The notes under the pieces: model-generated
Told to the model about the DNA's origin: nothing
Databases searched by the model: none
What the model saw: only the letters and a program-made list of their open reading frames with translations
Source: Tenebrio molitor
Taxonomy: Eukaryota; Arthropoda; Insecta; Coleoptera; Tenebrionidae
Reading direction: 5' to 3'
DNA length: 64,000 nucleotides
Assembly (NCBI RefSeq): GCF_963966145.1
Contig: NC_091054.1
Coordinates: 12,400,001 to 12,464,000, forward strand
Part shown: positions 46,436 through 58,709 of the stretch, in pieces
Position numbering within the stretch: position 1 is the stretch's first letter
Layout of the letters: every line of letters begins with the position of its first letter
Program-made: the position numbers and the translations under genes

Positions 46436-46908
46436 TACAGGGTGTTTCTGAAATAGGTACATTAATTTTAACTGGTAATAGAACTCGTCAAAAGGAACAA
46501 CTTTTCTATCTACCATTTTGCCGAAAAACGATGTTTAATTCCAAAAAAAAATTGGAGAGATTTTTCACTAAAATAGCCCTACGCCACTAAATACTGCAAT
46601 GGCTAATTGAGATCAGCGCTAATATGAAAAAAACATCCATTTTCATCCAGAAAACGTGTTTTAAAGCAGAAATCGAAATTCAAATAAATCTACCGGTATA
46701 GCAAAAAATCCACTTTGTAAGAATCTGGTTGTTTCACGTTTTTAGGTAGTTTGGTTTTGGAGATATGAACGGTTTTAGGAAAATCTTTCCTATTTTTTTA
46801 AGCCATTACGCAACGTTTTTCGCCAAAATGGCAAAGAAAAAAGTTGTTCCTTTTGATGAGTTCTATTACCAGTTAAAATTAATGCACTTATTTCAGAAAC
46901 ACCCTGTA
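46436..46908. mobile_element. TACAGGGTG-ended element, subfamily C-I, copy 2
   Basis: TACAGGGTGTTTCTGAAATA at the left pairs with the complement of TTATTTCAGAAACACCCTGTA at the right. Arms extend about 110 bp (AAAGGAACAACTTTTCTATC and its counterpart). Same subfamily as 18015-18455. Chance frames run through the arms. Confidence 0.82.
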
Positions 46909-47937
46909 TTTTTAAGCGGTCGAAAATCGCGCCTTTGTATATCTCCATAGAGACGGTTAAAGTGTCTTTTTTTTTCTGAGCGGAGTAGAAGTACTTCAAG
47001 TCCTAGGAGTAGAAGTGTCCCATAGGCGGCTCGTCCGAGTCAAATGTCATTTGAAGTATTTGTCACGATTTATTAATCAACTACAATTATCAATTACACG
47101 AAATATGTAATAATTAAATTATCCTTATTAAAGAAAAGCCTCCAAAAAAGCAAAATAACGAAATTATTACCAAATATTTAACCGCTTCCCCTATGGCCTA
47201 TCACGAGCCGCCCGTTGTGGGCGTGGATATAGATGTCATCTGTCGTGATGTCAAAATTAAAAAATAGCGCAAGATTACCGTTCAGTGTTAAAAAGTAAAC
47301 AGCTGTAAATCGTAATCGTTTGCTATAAACGTTTTGATAATTTTTGTTATATGTAGCGAATAACTGATGCCGTTGAAAACGAAATGCATTCCGCGCCTCG
47401 CGATAACAGAATAATTGACGCAGATCGCGGCAAACTATGTAGGATCTAGTCCCGAAAAGTGTATGATTGCTACATAATGCTCATGATGAAAAGTATCTAA
47501 GCTACAAAGGTAAAATTTTCTGAGTTCCCTAGAAAAAGAATTATAAATTATTATTTTAGGTTATGTTTGACCGGCGCTTGTGATGCGATGAATTCACGAA
47601 TTTGACAATGAGAGATATCGAAGATTTGAGCTCAGCTATCTTAGTTAAAGTTCAAGATACTAATAAATAATAATTATAAATCGCCATCATTCACCATTTT
47701 GAGAAAGTTTTCCCTGGAAATTTGTTGAAAGTACATCGGATAATTTAGGTAGTGTTGTAGACTTTACTAATATTATGCAAATTTCAGGCAAGTACCGATA
47801 ATATTACAAGGGAGGTAGGAATTACTGTTGCCTTAAAATCTGAAAATTGCAACTGCACGAAAAAAAAATTATGAGTTCATGTTTGATTTTTTTTTGTGAC
47901 CCACTTGAAGATAAAATAGTATATATGTATCATTCAC
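46909..47937. other. Non-coding stretch
   Basis: No gene or repeat recognised. Confidence 0.35.
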
Positions 47938-48045
47938 AGTAGGTCTTTTTGTGCTTCGCCCAGTTATCGACCTCAACTGCATTTCGGTCTTCAATCTCTG
48001 AGCTTGGCAGAAAAAGACTCACTTCTACTCTTTATGATATTATTG
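47938..48045 (+). mobile_element. Foldback element family D, copy 3
   Basis: AGTAGGTCTTTTTGTGCTTC, GTTATCGACCTCAACTGCAT and AAAAAGACTCACTTCTACTC match copy 2 in the same orientation. Confidence 0.7.
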
Positions 48046-50662
48046 ATATTAAAGGATTTACTGATTCAAAAAATATCTAGGCTAATTTAAATATGATTAA
48101 ATTAAATCGAACACGATGATAAGATTGAAAAAGCGCGATTAAAGAACAACAAATGATTAAACATTTGTGGAAGTTTATATTACAGCGAACCACGGAATAT
48201 AATTTAAACATTTGATAAAGAAAACAAGGCTTCTCCCTCTAAATTATGTTGTAACAAAACACAATTAAATATAAATGTTTTATTCAATTCTCAATATGCT
48301 CATCATAAAGAAGGAAGGACCATTTATTTTTTGTAAATATCAAAAAACTATGACAGCCAATAAAAAAAGACAAAGTCACGGTCGCGTTTTTATTTAATTC
48401 CAAATTAATCATTTTACCTACTTATTTAAAAAAAATAATAAGTCACCGACCTCTGTTTAGATTCCTACTAACCTACCAAAAGACAAGCATTGCTTGAAAG
48501 TTGATTTTGTAGAAAAAATCCTAAAAAAAAATAATAAATACATGTATTTGGTATAGGCGCTACGTGAGAGGTTGTGGAGCCTACGGATCCATAAAAGATC
48601 ACCCACGAATTGAGTGAAAGAGATCAAGTTGACGAGATCCATGTTGATGAGTTGTTCTTATTTCTTTGACATGAAAATAGATAAACGGGACAAATATTGA
48701 TTTTTTTTCCCGAAATCCGGAGAAATGTGGTTTCTCAATGTGAATTTTTAATAATAGAGGTGTAGAAAACGCACGACAAGAATCAAAAACTTCTCCTATT
48801 ATTATTAGACATTAGAAACAGTGCTCGTTGACATAATTAAATGAGAATCGCTGGCGAGACGATGCAAAGTACGAAGGCGACAGGAGCAAATCTCTGCGTA
48901 GCGCGTTCGAGTTACTTCCCAGATTTCACCCTTTAGATAACAAATTTTCTCCATCGTGCTAAAACGAATTTTCCGAAGCAAAAAGAAACAAACATGTGGC
49001 TTGAACAGTAACGAATTGCCGGAGGAGTGGCACAAACAATAGTACACTCGCTGTGCTGACAACACACGAACATTAAATTCGTACAGCACACTTCATCCCC
49101 GGTGAACTAAAGAGGGAGGGATGTCTTGGTACGGTTCCCTATGCATTTAATAATGCGTCGACGCGTGTACAAATTTAAGGCGAAATTGATATCGACTAGG
49201 ATTTATCGCTATTGCTCACTAACCTTTCTGACTAATAAAATTATATGCATCGAAGACAAAACCCCAGGATCAAACTGAGCCTTGGGAGTTATTTAGGAAA
49301 ATGATACACTTCCCATGTTGGAATAACAATCGATAGGGTGGATTTATGTTGACTTAATTAGGAAGAACTTTCCTTGTTATAATGGATGGAGCAAATTTAA
49401 ATTGGTTTCGGATTATGACGCCGACCCCAAGATTGAATTGTTATTGAAAAACTTCATACGAGTCTGGCCCTGGAGAACTCCAACCTGTTATTTTACTACT
49501 GTATTCATTGTTTCTGATCTGAATTATAAAAAATGCATGCAAATAGTATGAATAAAATATCAGTCTGGCATAAAACTCTGAGCCCAAGTTGGAAATTATG
49601 ATTCTTTCAGACACCCATCCAGTCATTCCGATATGAATACACGATTTAAATTGCAGATTTAATTTAAAAATATCTCATTTCGCCCTATTCGTCGCTAAAT
49701 GTCGAAAAATCCGAACAATAATTAGAGATAGATCAAAGTCGAGATTAAAATGAGATGGAAATGTAATAATGACGTACCCAGTTGTAGCAAATGTACATCT
49801 CTAATGGCGGTGGGCCATGGGGTATACATTTTCTCCCTCAAGGGACGCGATGCATTTGCAACCCCAATCAAGGAAATATGCGTCATGATGTGTAGATGGG
49901 TGAAATTTACCCCACCAGCGCACACCACGATGCATCATCGTCTTGCATTGTTGCCTAAAATCGTTCCTCAAAGTTTTTGAACTCGGGTGGAAGGTTCGAG
50001 ACGTGCACATGTAAAATTTTTAGACGGGTTTAAATGCGCGACATGTGCTCCGTTTTTTGCATGTTATATAATTAGAGTGATAAAAAATGCATTTGAGTGC
50101 CAGGGTACGGTTTAAAATAACAATTAGCAGACGGTGGCGCTCTTAAAACTCAGCCAGGAACGACTCACCTTGGTTCGATAAAAATTTATTATTGCTTCAC
50201 CAGACACACGGTTTTTGAGCGAAAAGTTTTTGCAGAACTAGTTTTGCGCAAGATTTGCTAACCGGATGTTTCTCAATCAAGCGAACATTGTTTAATGAGT
50301 TCCAAATTAAAATTTATGACACATGTTGTAACGAGCTAATTAGTTTCCTAGTTTGATTGTGCCTCTGTGTGTAAATATTTGGAACTAAACGTTTTACACA
50401 ATATTCTCTTTTCAAGAACCTACCCATAATTTTCCTGGGAATTTTTTTTCAGTTACTTTAATCTAGGTATTTCTTTCGTAAAACAAACAACACTATTATA
50501 GACATTGACCTCTTTCTTTTTTCTTATACAGCTTGAGAATATAGGATGAAATTTATAATGCATTAATTTTGAGTAGAACATTTAACTGATAAATCTGAGT
50601 GATTGTAAAGACATATTAAGTAGTGTCAAATGTGTAACATAAATATTTAGTTGGGGTAATAT
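48046..50662. other. Mixed non-coding stretch
   Basis: No gene accepted. 48.8-50.2 kb is GC-richer and repeat-free; frames on both strands at 49722-50010 overlap and cancel each other as evidence. Confidence 0.35.
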
Positions 50663-50760
50663 GTACGGTAGGGGTATTTTACAGCGCTAACTAATGAGGC
50701 ACTCGGTTTCGCCTCGTGCCTGAAACCTAGTTCTCGCGCTGTAAAACACCCTTACCGTAC
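50663..50760. mobile_element. 98-bp foldback element with CpG loop
   Basis: GTACGGTAGGGGTATTTTAC and GTAAAACACCCTTACCGTAC are near-perfect complements. The loop holds AGCGC-CACTCGGTTTCGCCTCGTG-GCGCT, itself palindromic. Single copy in the window. Confidence 0.65.
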
Positions 50761-53345
50761 TCTAATGTAAATAACTATGAAACTTATTTAATTGCCAATC
50801 TGAATAATTAGATAAATACGTAATTTAGGAACAATAATTGATTTTGCTTTAGGAATCGTATCTAGTGTTAAACAATTGGATCCGAAAATAATGCAACAAC
50901 AATATCTCACTGCAATCTATTTTATTATGTAGCATTCTATGTAGACATTTCACTGAAGATACTTTACGACGCCTGTCTAGCCTTTGTAATGAGAAAAGCG
51001 AAAGCAAGTTTGTATGATGAAAACCTCTAGACGGAATGTTTCCTTGCATTTTATAGATGTATTTTGCAGCTTTATGTTGATCTGTGGAAACCACCAGTCT
51101 GGTGTGCATAAAATGGTAACCAAATATGCACACAATATTCTAGTTTAGAGCGAATTAGTCCGATGTACAAGGCTTTCAACTCATTCGAATCTTTTAGACA
51201 GTTAGTTGTTCTAACGGGCGTTCAAATAAAAAAAAAGTTCAGCAAATTTGCTGTTGCAATTTAGTAAACATGAATTAAAATACTAGTCATTTATGCAACA
51301 AGTGCATAAAGTAGTCAATTTTTCACGGCAATCCCACGAAATCCCCAGAAAGATTATTTTTCATTATGTTATGCTAAACTTGAAATGCTTCAAACATTAA
51401 TCAAATTTATGAGATCACTGTTTTATGCTCTTGTTGATTTAACATTATTGTTAATTTTTGATAAAACATTTTTTAATTCGCATATAATTCGTAATAAAAA
51501 ATAAAAAAAGATTTCTCTTTTTTACTTTAATAAGTACATTATTTAATAATCCTGTAAAATAATGTAATGTATTTTAAATACCCTAAAGTGTATTTTTTTA
51601 GTCTGTATTTACATTTCAAATTAATTTACTTGAAATATTTCACGCTCATTCTTTACATTACCAGTGGAAAAAACCAACTCATTGTGGCGTAAAAATTGAC
51701 TCGTCACTTACTGGGACTAAATTTATAGATTTAAACGAAAAAAAAATAGTTTGTTGCAGCAGCAAATGAAGAATAGACACGTCGCCAGTTTTTTTAAAAC
51801 GAATAACGCTTCGAACACGTGATAGAGCGTTTATTTTCTAAATGTTTGATAGTTTTAAAATAAAAGCCGTGTTTCCTAAGAACGAACAACATTAGCTGAT
51901 TGTCTGCGACTCACTTTACAGTTACTTCAATAAGTATTTCATTAGACAGGAAGTAAATGGAGGAAGTTTACTTGAACAGTTATGGTGAAAAGTGATAGAT
52001 TTTTATGACGCAAGGAAAGAGGGTCTTTCTGGAAATAATTTTAATTGGACTGAAGATGGCCGTCCAGCCGGATAAATACAAGAATATTAATTAACTCAAA
52101 TATCATACCACATTGTAGCATTTCGCAAAGTTTTTTCATTACCACTTAATTAAAACTTTTCAACGAGCTTCTGTGGAAATTAGGAACAACATTCTTCAAT
52201 TAAGTACCCTGAAATTTATTGCTCGGAGTTATATGCGATTTTTATGGAAAGTTTAGTGGGAAATTTCGAGGAAATTTTTTCAGTCGTCCGGTCGAACAGC
52301 TAGAAGCTTTTTAATTAGATATTGAAGTTAATTTCCGGTAACCGCCGCAACAGTTATCGACGGCTTCCGCACACGGGATCATAATTGAATGACCCTTCGC
52401 GTCTAATGTACTAAATATATGTATTGTAGTCTCTCGAGGGCGACTCGACGTAATTAGTTTACAAATGGAAACATCAATCGCAAAAACCCACACAAGTGTA
52501 ATCAATTTTATAAGTTGCGCGAGGTAATTCCCCAAAACTTGAGATGCGGCTATTAAAAAATGGGGGTGATTTGAAAAAGTAGGCAGGAAGTCGAGTCCAG
52601 AGGGAACGTTTGAAAACGAGACGGAAACGCGGCCGTTCCTGGCTCACATGGCGGGATAACGGATGCGAGATTCAGAGCAAGCAAGGCAGAAACATTTAAC
52701 GGGCCAACTTTTTGGATATTCACTAATGGCATAGTCGAAATAAATCATGCAGCTACGACCAAAAAAGAAGATAAATACGTTCTACACGGAATCCACTTTT
52801 CGTGGTAGTTAAAGTTAAAAGTTGGCTGCAGTAAATACTAAGCGATAGCTTTATCTCCCAGAACCGTTTGATTATTGCCGCCAACAACGCAATCCTAGAA
52901 AAATTATAATAAATATCTGGGTTTGCCAATAATGGTGACACCCAGGTGTACATAATTCTAGCGGAAAAATGTAAATAAAATTCGGAACAATAAAAGAATC
53001 GGACTCATTTATTAACTACAAACCTTGACAGTTAAAAATTTTTTCAAGTTTTTTTAGATAGATATGACTTTGTTAATGCCAAGAACATTTTTTTCATGTC
53101 TGCTGAGGAAGAAATCCCTTGCAGGATGCTTATAATAAATTATTATAAAAACGTACCAGTGGAAACGCGGATCGAGCCAGAATAGTGAAAGAAATTAAAT
53201 TTTTTTAAAGCAAAATTATTCTGAATTATCTCGCACTTTACAGTTTCTTGTAAGCAGAGCGGTAACATATCAAGCGATCCATTGAATTTGTTATTAAAGT
53301 TGGCGCTGGTACTGAAGCCGTAGGTCTTTTTGAATCGATACACTT
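50761..53345. other. AT-rich stretch, GC-richer near 52.3-52.7 kb
   Basis: No gene or known repeat supported. Confidence 0.35.
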
Positions 53346-53585
53346 ATTGTGGATAAGTATGACAACTATGTACGAAAATGTATGTGGCAACTGTGTGAAT
53401 GGGATAGAGTTGACATTTGTATGACATTTTATAAGCGTGGATTTGATTTTTTTAATTCCATTGCACATTGATTTGACAACTTTCAAAATTGCGCGACTAT
53501 GAACTGTCAAAGAAATGTCAACTTTATCCTACCCACACAGTTGCCACATAAATTTTCATATATAGTTGCCATACTTATCCACAAT
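53346..53585. mobile_element. 240-bp MITE with about 80-bp TIRs
   Basis: ATTGTGGATAAGTATGACAA at the left pairs with the complement of TTGCCATACTTATCCACAAT at the right. Arms continue through TGTGGCAACTGTGTG and GTTGACATTT-TTTGACA. No coding capacity and no second copy here. It is flanked by the similar segments described at 53281 and 53816. Confidence 0.75.
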
Positions 53586-55572
53586 CATTTTGAATCGCCC
53601 AATATAAATCAATGGAGTTAAACGAAGGACCTGTTTGTGTTTAGAACAAAATGGTGAACATTTTCAGCATATGTTGTAACATTGTTTAATAAAATAAACA
53701 TTACCATTGTAATTTTTCTCTTAATCCTTCGAATCCTTAATTCGCCATTTTATGTTTTACAATTGTCATTAAATGTGACGTTTGTCGCGATAGTTCAAAA
53801 CTATAGACATACCTTGACAGTTCTAGCGCCAACAAATTCAATGGATCGCAGGATATATGCAACCAGCCTTGCGAATGTGTTGAAAATTACTGCTAAAGCT
53901 ACACTGTGGGCAAGTGCCTTGTAAGAAGCATTTTGCCAGATGGATCGATCCATTTGAAAAAAAAATCTTGCAAGGAAGTTCGGCATGATATTGCATTCTC
54001 CATTTTTTAAATTTCGCTTTCTGAAGTATTGTGGTAGTTTAAAAACCGTTCTACAAAATCATCTTTGAAGCAATGCTTTTCTTTTGGTTGGTTAGTAGAC
54101 ACCTAAATGGTGTCTACTAAGGTCGATGACTTATTATTTTTTAAATAAGTATAATAATTAATTTGTAATGAAATAAAACCGCAAAATCTTTTTTTTTCGA
54201 GTTTTCTTGCAGTGAAACGTTTTTTCAAGGTAAGTAAACACTCATTGATACATAATTAAAACCCGGAGGTCCGTGACTTTTTCTTTTTTTGTTTACTGTC
54301 ATAGTTTTTTTGATATTTACAAAAAATGCACGCGAAAATAGGCAACCAAACATACTTAAGGTGTTAATAAATATTGTAACCATTATACCTCTTTTTTATT
54401 TTAACCAATTTGATATGCACATGCACTCCTAAGAAATCAGCAATTCTGTTGGTGAAACTACAAAATAATATTACTTTGTATTTTGGACAGGGAAAGCAAA
54501 TCAAATTTTCTCTCATATGTAGAATAATAACGCGTCTATTAATTTATTTATTATATAATGTTTATTACTTTCTAAATATTTTATTATTTAAGAGGGAGAT
54601 ATTTTGACTTGAAAGTAATGTTCTTTCGAATTTTTGTGAAATATATTTATGTCAAAAATTTTCTAGTGTTAAAAATATACTCGAAAATTAAGTGAAAAAA
54701 CTTTTTCTGTTTTCATTTTTCATTCCTCAAGTAATATAATAAATAGAAGCATGAATGCAGGTTTTTTACATTTAAAATCAAATTCTGAAACTAATTAAAA
54801 AACAAATTACAAAACAATTTAGACGGAAAAACTCCGAGTTACGTTAAATGTCAGTTTAAAAAATTGTATCTTTTAAAATGAAAAGTTATTAAACACCGCA
54901 GTAAAATACAAAACGTTATAATCGAAAAATTATCTGAAATAATCATTCAAATCCTTGTATCATTTAACAGCGCCTGAAAAATATCGAAAAGGTTTCTGAA
55001 ACAGTGGGTGTTCCGCGAATTTACCGAAGCGCATTTACAACAAAGATTTAATGCCTTCCCTCCGTGATTTTAACGACTGACAAACGAGCTTTTTTGAAGT
55101 GCATTGTTACGAAAAACGAAAAGTACGTCTTATTCTGTGAAGTAGAACAACCCGAAAAAACATCCAGACTTTAACCTCCAGGTTTTCATCTGTGAAAAGT
55201 TTTGTTGTGCATTTGTTGAAATATGAATGGAATTACTCACTTGAAGAGTTTAAAATCTTGCCAAACGATTACGCAAGAAGTTGTTGTTGTTCTCTAAAAT
55301 TGTTCTGGAAAAAGACACAAATCCTTGATCAACAGACAAGTTCGCTTAAAAGGATGACGTTAGGGAAACTAAGGGATTTTGATCATTCAGATTACTATTT
55401 GTTCCGCAATTTGCAGAAATGCAGTTCAATATTGAATAGGGCAGGCTCGCTCTGAGGAATCAAGAACATATTCGTTCCGGACGCAAGGCGAGCATTTCAA
55501 GGGCACACGAGCAATTATTATCAGCGGGCACGAGCAAATGTTTGCTCTTTCTATAGAATTTTTAATATGATA
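53586..55572. other. AT-rich stretch with a relic related to 53.2 kb
   Basis: 53816-53870 (GCGCCAACAAATTCAATGGA) resembles, inverted, 53260-53310. Otherwise nothing is supported. A possible microexon at 54213 is noted as a finding. Confidence 0.3.
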
Positions 55573-55827
55573 TACAGGGTGTCTCAAAATTCGCGAATTC
55601 CGAATTCAGAGCGTGGTAGGGAAGGATCCAGTGAAGCTCGAAAAATACTTAGAAAAAAAAATTCGCTCTTCCTGAAGAAAATATAAGCACTTCAAAGAGT
55701 GCACCTTCAGACCAATGTATCTTTGTGGGGGGAGTCACGATTTTTTTTAATTTCCATATTTGGACTACTAAAGTGATCCCCTACAACGCTCTGAATTCGG
55801 AATTCGCGAATTTTGAGACACCTTGTA
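55573..55827. mobile_element. TACAGGGTG-ended element, subfamily C-IV, copy 2
   Basis: TACAGGGTGTCTCAAAATTC at the left pairs with the complement of GAATTTTGAGACACCTTGTA at the right. The arms match through GCGAATTCCGAATTCAGAGCG. 255 bp. Confidence 0.85.
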
Positions 55828-57845
55828 TAAAATGTTATTTAGATTTTTCTTGTGAATTATATATTTACAGGTATGTACTCTTGTAGTTTTTCTTTCTTTT
55901 TTTTTCTCTAATTGAATTTTTAATATCCCTTTAAATATTTTAATTTTTTTAGGGTCAAAGAACATATTATTTTCAATTAAATGAATTGTCAAGAAGAATG
56001 CGTTATTTATGAGATGACCCAGTATATAGAGATCAGACTACACACCAATAAATATCATATACATATAATATGTATAATGGACAAAACGATGCTCGGAAAT
56101 TAAATTTAAATTTATGACATTTGTTACAAATAATAAATCACACGTCATTTATACCGGACGCGCCAATGGCAGAAACACATCTGCATCTGTAGTTTGGTTA
56201 TCGTACAAGAGAATCTGGAGGAAAATTGAAATATCAAATTTTCACATTGCTCATTATAAAACACTGTAACAGAATCCGCAAGAAGTGGGCTTCTCGTATC
56301 GCATTTAGCGTTGCCGAGGCTTCTAATTTGATAAGAACTTCCGTCGAGTACCTTGACCTAACGAGCTAATTGGTCCAATATGGCGTGCAAGTTCTGGTCT
56401 TTCGGCCCTTAGGACCGCTTCGGCGTGCAGAAAATCTCGCATCGGCCCATAAATAATCGCCCTATGCGCATGTAAATGAAGGCAATAACATTATTGTAAA
56501 TGCAAATGGTCTCGCGTAAATCCATTACGCGGCGGGCGCCGATGGCTCTCGAACAAACGTTGTTTTAGTTGAACTCGGTTTAGCAAATTGCTACAAAGTA
56601 ACTGATCTAACGTTGTTTCATAAAGCCCCGAACTGTCCGACCGCACATCTGTCGCGGAAGGTAATGCGATTTCGCCAACACCGGGAGGGATGCTATCAAA
56701 TTGCCCCGGCACTGGCCTCGGAGGATTACCAAGAATATGCCGGACGAAAAATTAACATCGTCAACTTGCCAAATGACATTACGGAACGTTACGGACCTGA
56801 TAATCGTATTCCGCCAACAAGACCCCCACCGGGAATTCCAATTATTGCCGTTATTTTCACCATCCTTCCATTATTACCATTGTTCGAAAAGTGATTTATA
56901 TTGCGGGTCGGGCCCACGCACCTCTTGCGTTTGATGATAATAAAATCCAGTAATCCACAAAGGAAAACGTGGAGTGTTCTCGCACGGTAAGTTGCGAAAC
57001 GGCCGGAGTAGGAGGACTGTGTCACCGTCCACGTCGTACAAAACGAAAATGCAAAATTCGCGGTTTGTGAGCACGCTACGTGAATGTTTTCTTGAAATTT
57101 GCAGTAAGTGCTCCCGGAATTGCACGAGAGAAATCAGAAGAATGATGTCCGCTTCTACTTGGCTCAACTTCTCCTCTTCGCTGCAGTGCACCAGATTACC
57201 GGGGCCAAGTACAAAAGGTGACTGATTACTCGGTAAACTTTTGTAATTAATCGCGGAAAAGTTCACAGTTTAAGTTGTTCCATTGCTGCGGGTTAAAATC
57301 GACTGAATCTGATTTAAATTCGTAATTAATTGCCGGTTCACAGTTGCTAACCATCAACGAAAGAAAGATCAAGGAGTCGTGATAGATTCCGCTCTAACAG
57401 GCGTTATACATTAACGCATTTCACAGCCGCCGACAGATGCCGAAAACTTTTTTAATTAGCTAATTGCTTAATCGCTTAATTGATAATTCGTAACACGAAT
57501 TCATTTATTCCAATATTATCAAATATCAAACCTTTCGTTAAGTTAACGTACATGCATGCCAACATTGTAAGAAAAAAGATTCTGGAATTTAACTTGTATG
57601 ACACACTCTTGAGACATTTGTCACCTCTGGTTGATGTACGATGGTATGAATCATGGCTCATGAGGATTATGTCGAAAAAATCTCCAGTACCATCCACCGT
57701 AATTTGTGCTGTTATGCTGCTTAAATAAGATGGCAGAAAGATTTCACACATATGACGCAACCAAAAAACTTCTACTTCTACTGTCCTTAACTGGTTACTC
57801 AGCGCATAGATTTTTTTTTTAACATATCAAAAACTGCTTAACAGG
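55828..57845. other. GC-richer single-copy stretch
   Basis: 56.1-57.3 kb has no repeats and protein-like frames on both strands, so unrecognised exons are possible. A plus-strand donor-acceptor pair and a minus-strand 130-codon frame conflict and are discussed under rejected items. A frame at 57480-57728 (LRHLSPLVDVRWYESWLMR) also reads well but lacks support. Confidence 0.3.
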
Positions 57846-58709
57846 TAATATCTATTCACTTTGATTGTGACCACAACGAAAAACATAGTAGGCGATGTTT
57901 AGCTGCATACGTTTAACACTAAATATTTGTGTGGTGTGAACATGATGTGAAAATGTCAGAATTGTCAAAACTTGACCATGGTAGTAAAGCAATAATTTTA
58001 ATGTATTTATCAATATTAATAACGGAAATGAATATTTGAAGTAGGAGAAACTAAAAACGTCTGTCTGATTCTGTCATCACGTCTGTTGAAAAGTGGGGTT
58101 ATATCCAGGTACAGATTATTTAACGTAAAAACTTCGAAATCACCTCATGCAATTCTCGATATTAATGAAGAACGAAGGAAATGGTCATTTGGCAGTAAGA
58201 CAAACGCGAAAAATGCCTGGGGATTACTAATCAATTAGCATTGATTAATACCTACAAATATTTTCAGATAAAAACTAATCAGACAGAAAGTTCAAAAAAA
58301 TGATTTACAGGGGATGAAAAGGCAGAAGGTATCAAACTACAACACTTACTAGCCAAAATGTACAGCACAAACACAAATAGAGTTAACTTTATTGGTGATG
58401 TTCGTCTTTGTGAGTTGTTTTCCCGTTGGATTCAATAAATGTCTCGAAACAAGTCAAGTTTAGTCCAACTTTGAGAAGAAAATTTTATACCAAAACTCAA
58501 TTTTATAGATATGCGCACAGTGTACGTCGAAAAACGTTTGCGCAAGTCGTTCTCCGTTCTGTCTTCTGTGAGCGTGACGTTTCTGTCAAAATGGCGTCTC
58601 GAGAGTTGCCAACTGCGACTGGATTTAGTGTTATCTAAAATTCCCTATCAGTAACCTAGCAACTGAAAAGTTACTAGTGAGTGGTCACAATCAAAATGAA
58701 TAGATTATA
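57846..58709 (+). mobile_element. Internally deleted Tc1-like element (about 860 bp)
   Basis: CTATTCACTTTGATTGTGAC at the left pairs with GTCACAATCAAAATGAATAG at the right. After the left end, an ATG at 57953 starts MSELSKLDHGSKAIILMYL, resembling a Tc1 transposase N-terminus. Stops follow, and from 58217 the sequence equals the 3' end of the element at 43875-44772, including the tail of its transposase. It is therefore a non-autonomous deletion product of the same family, without the MITE at 44063. Confidence 0.75.

Noticed and set aside
56941..57266. Plus-strand donor (CACG then GTAAGT, 56987) and pyrimidine-rich acceptor (CTTCGCTGCAG, 57186), versus a 130-codon minus-strand frame
   Set aside because: The two readings exclude one another; the acceptor's pyrimidine tract is simply the complement of GAA/GAG codons, and the minus frame has no ATG. 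Neither can be preferred.
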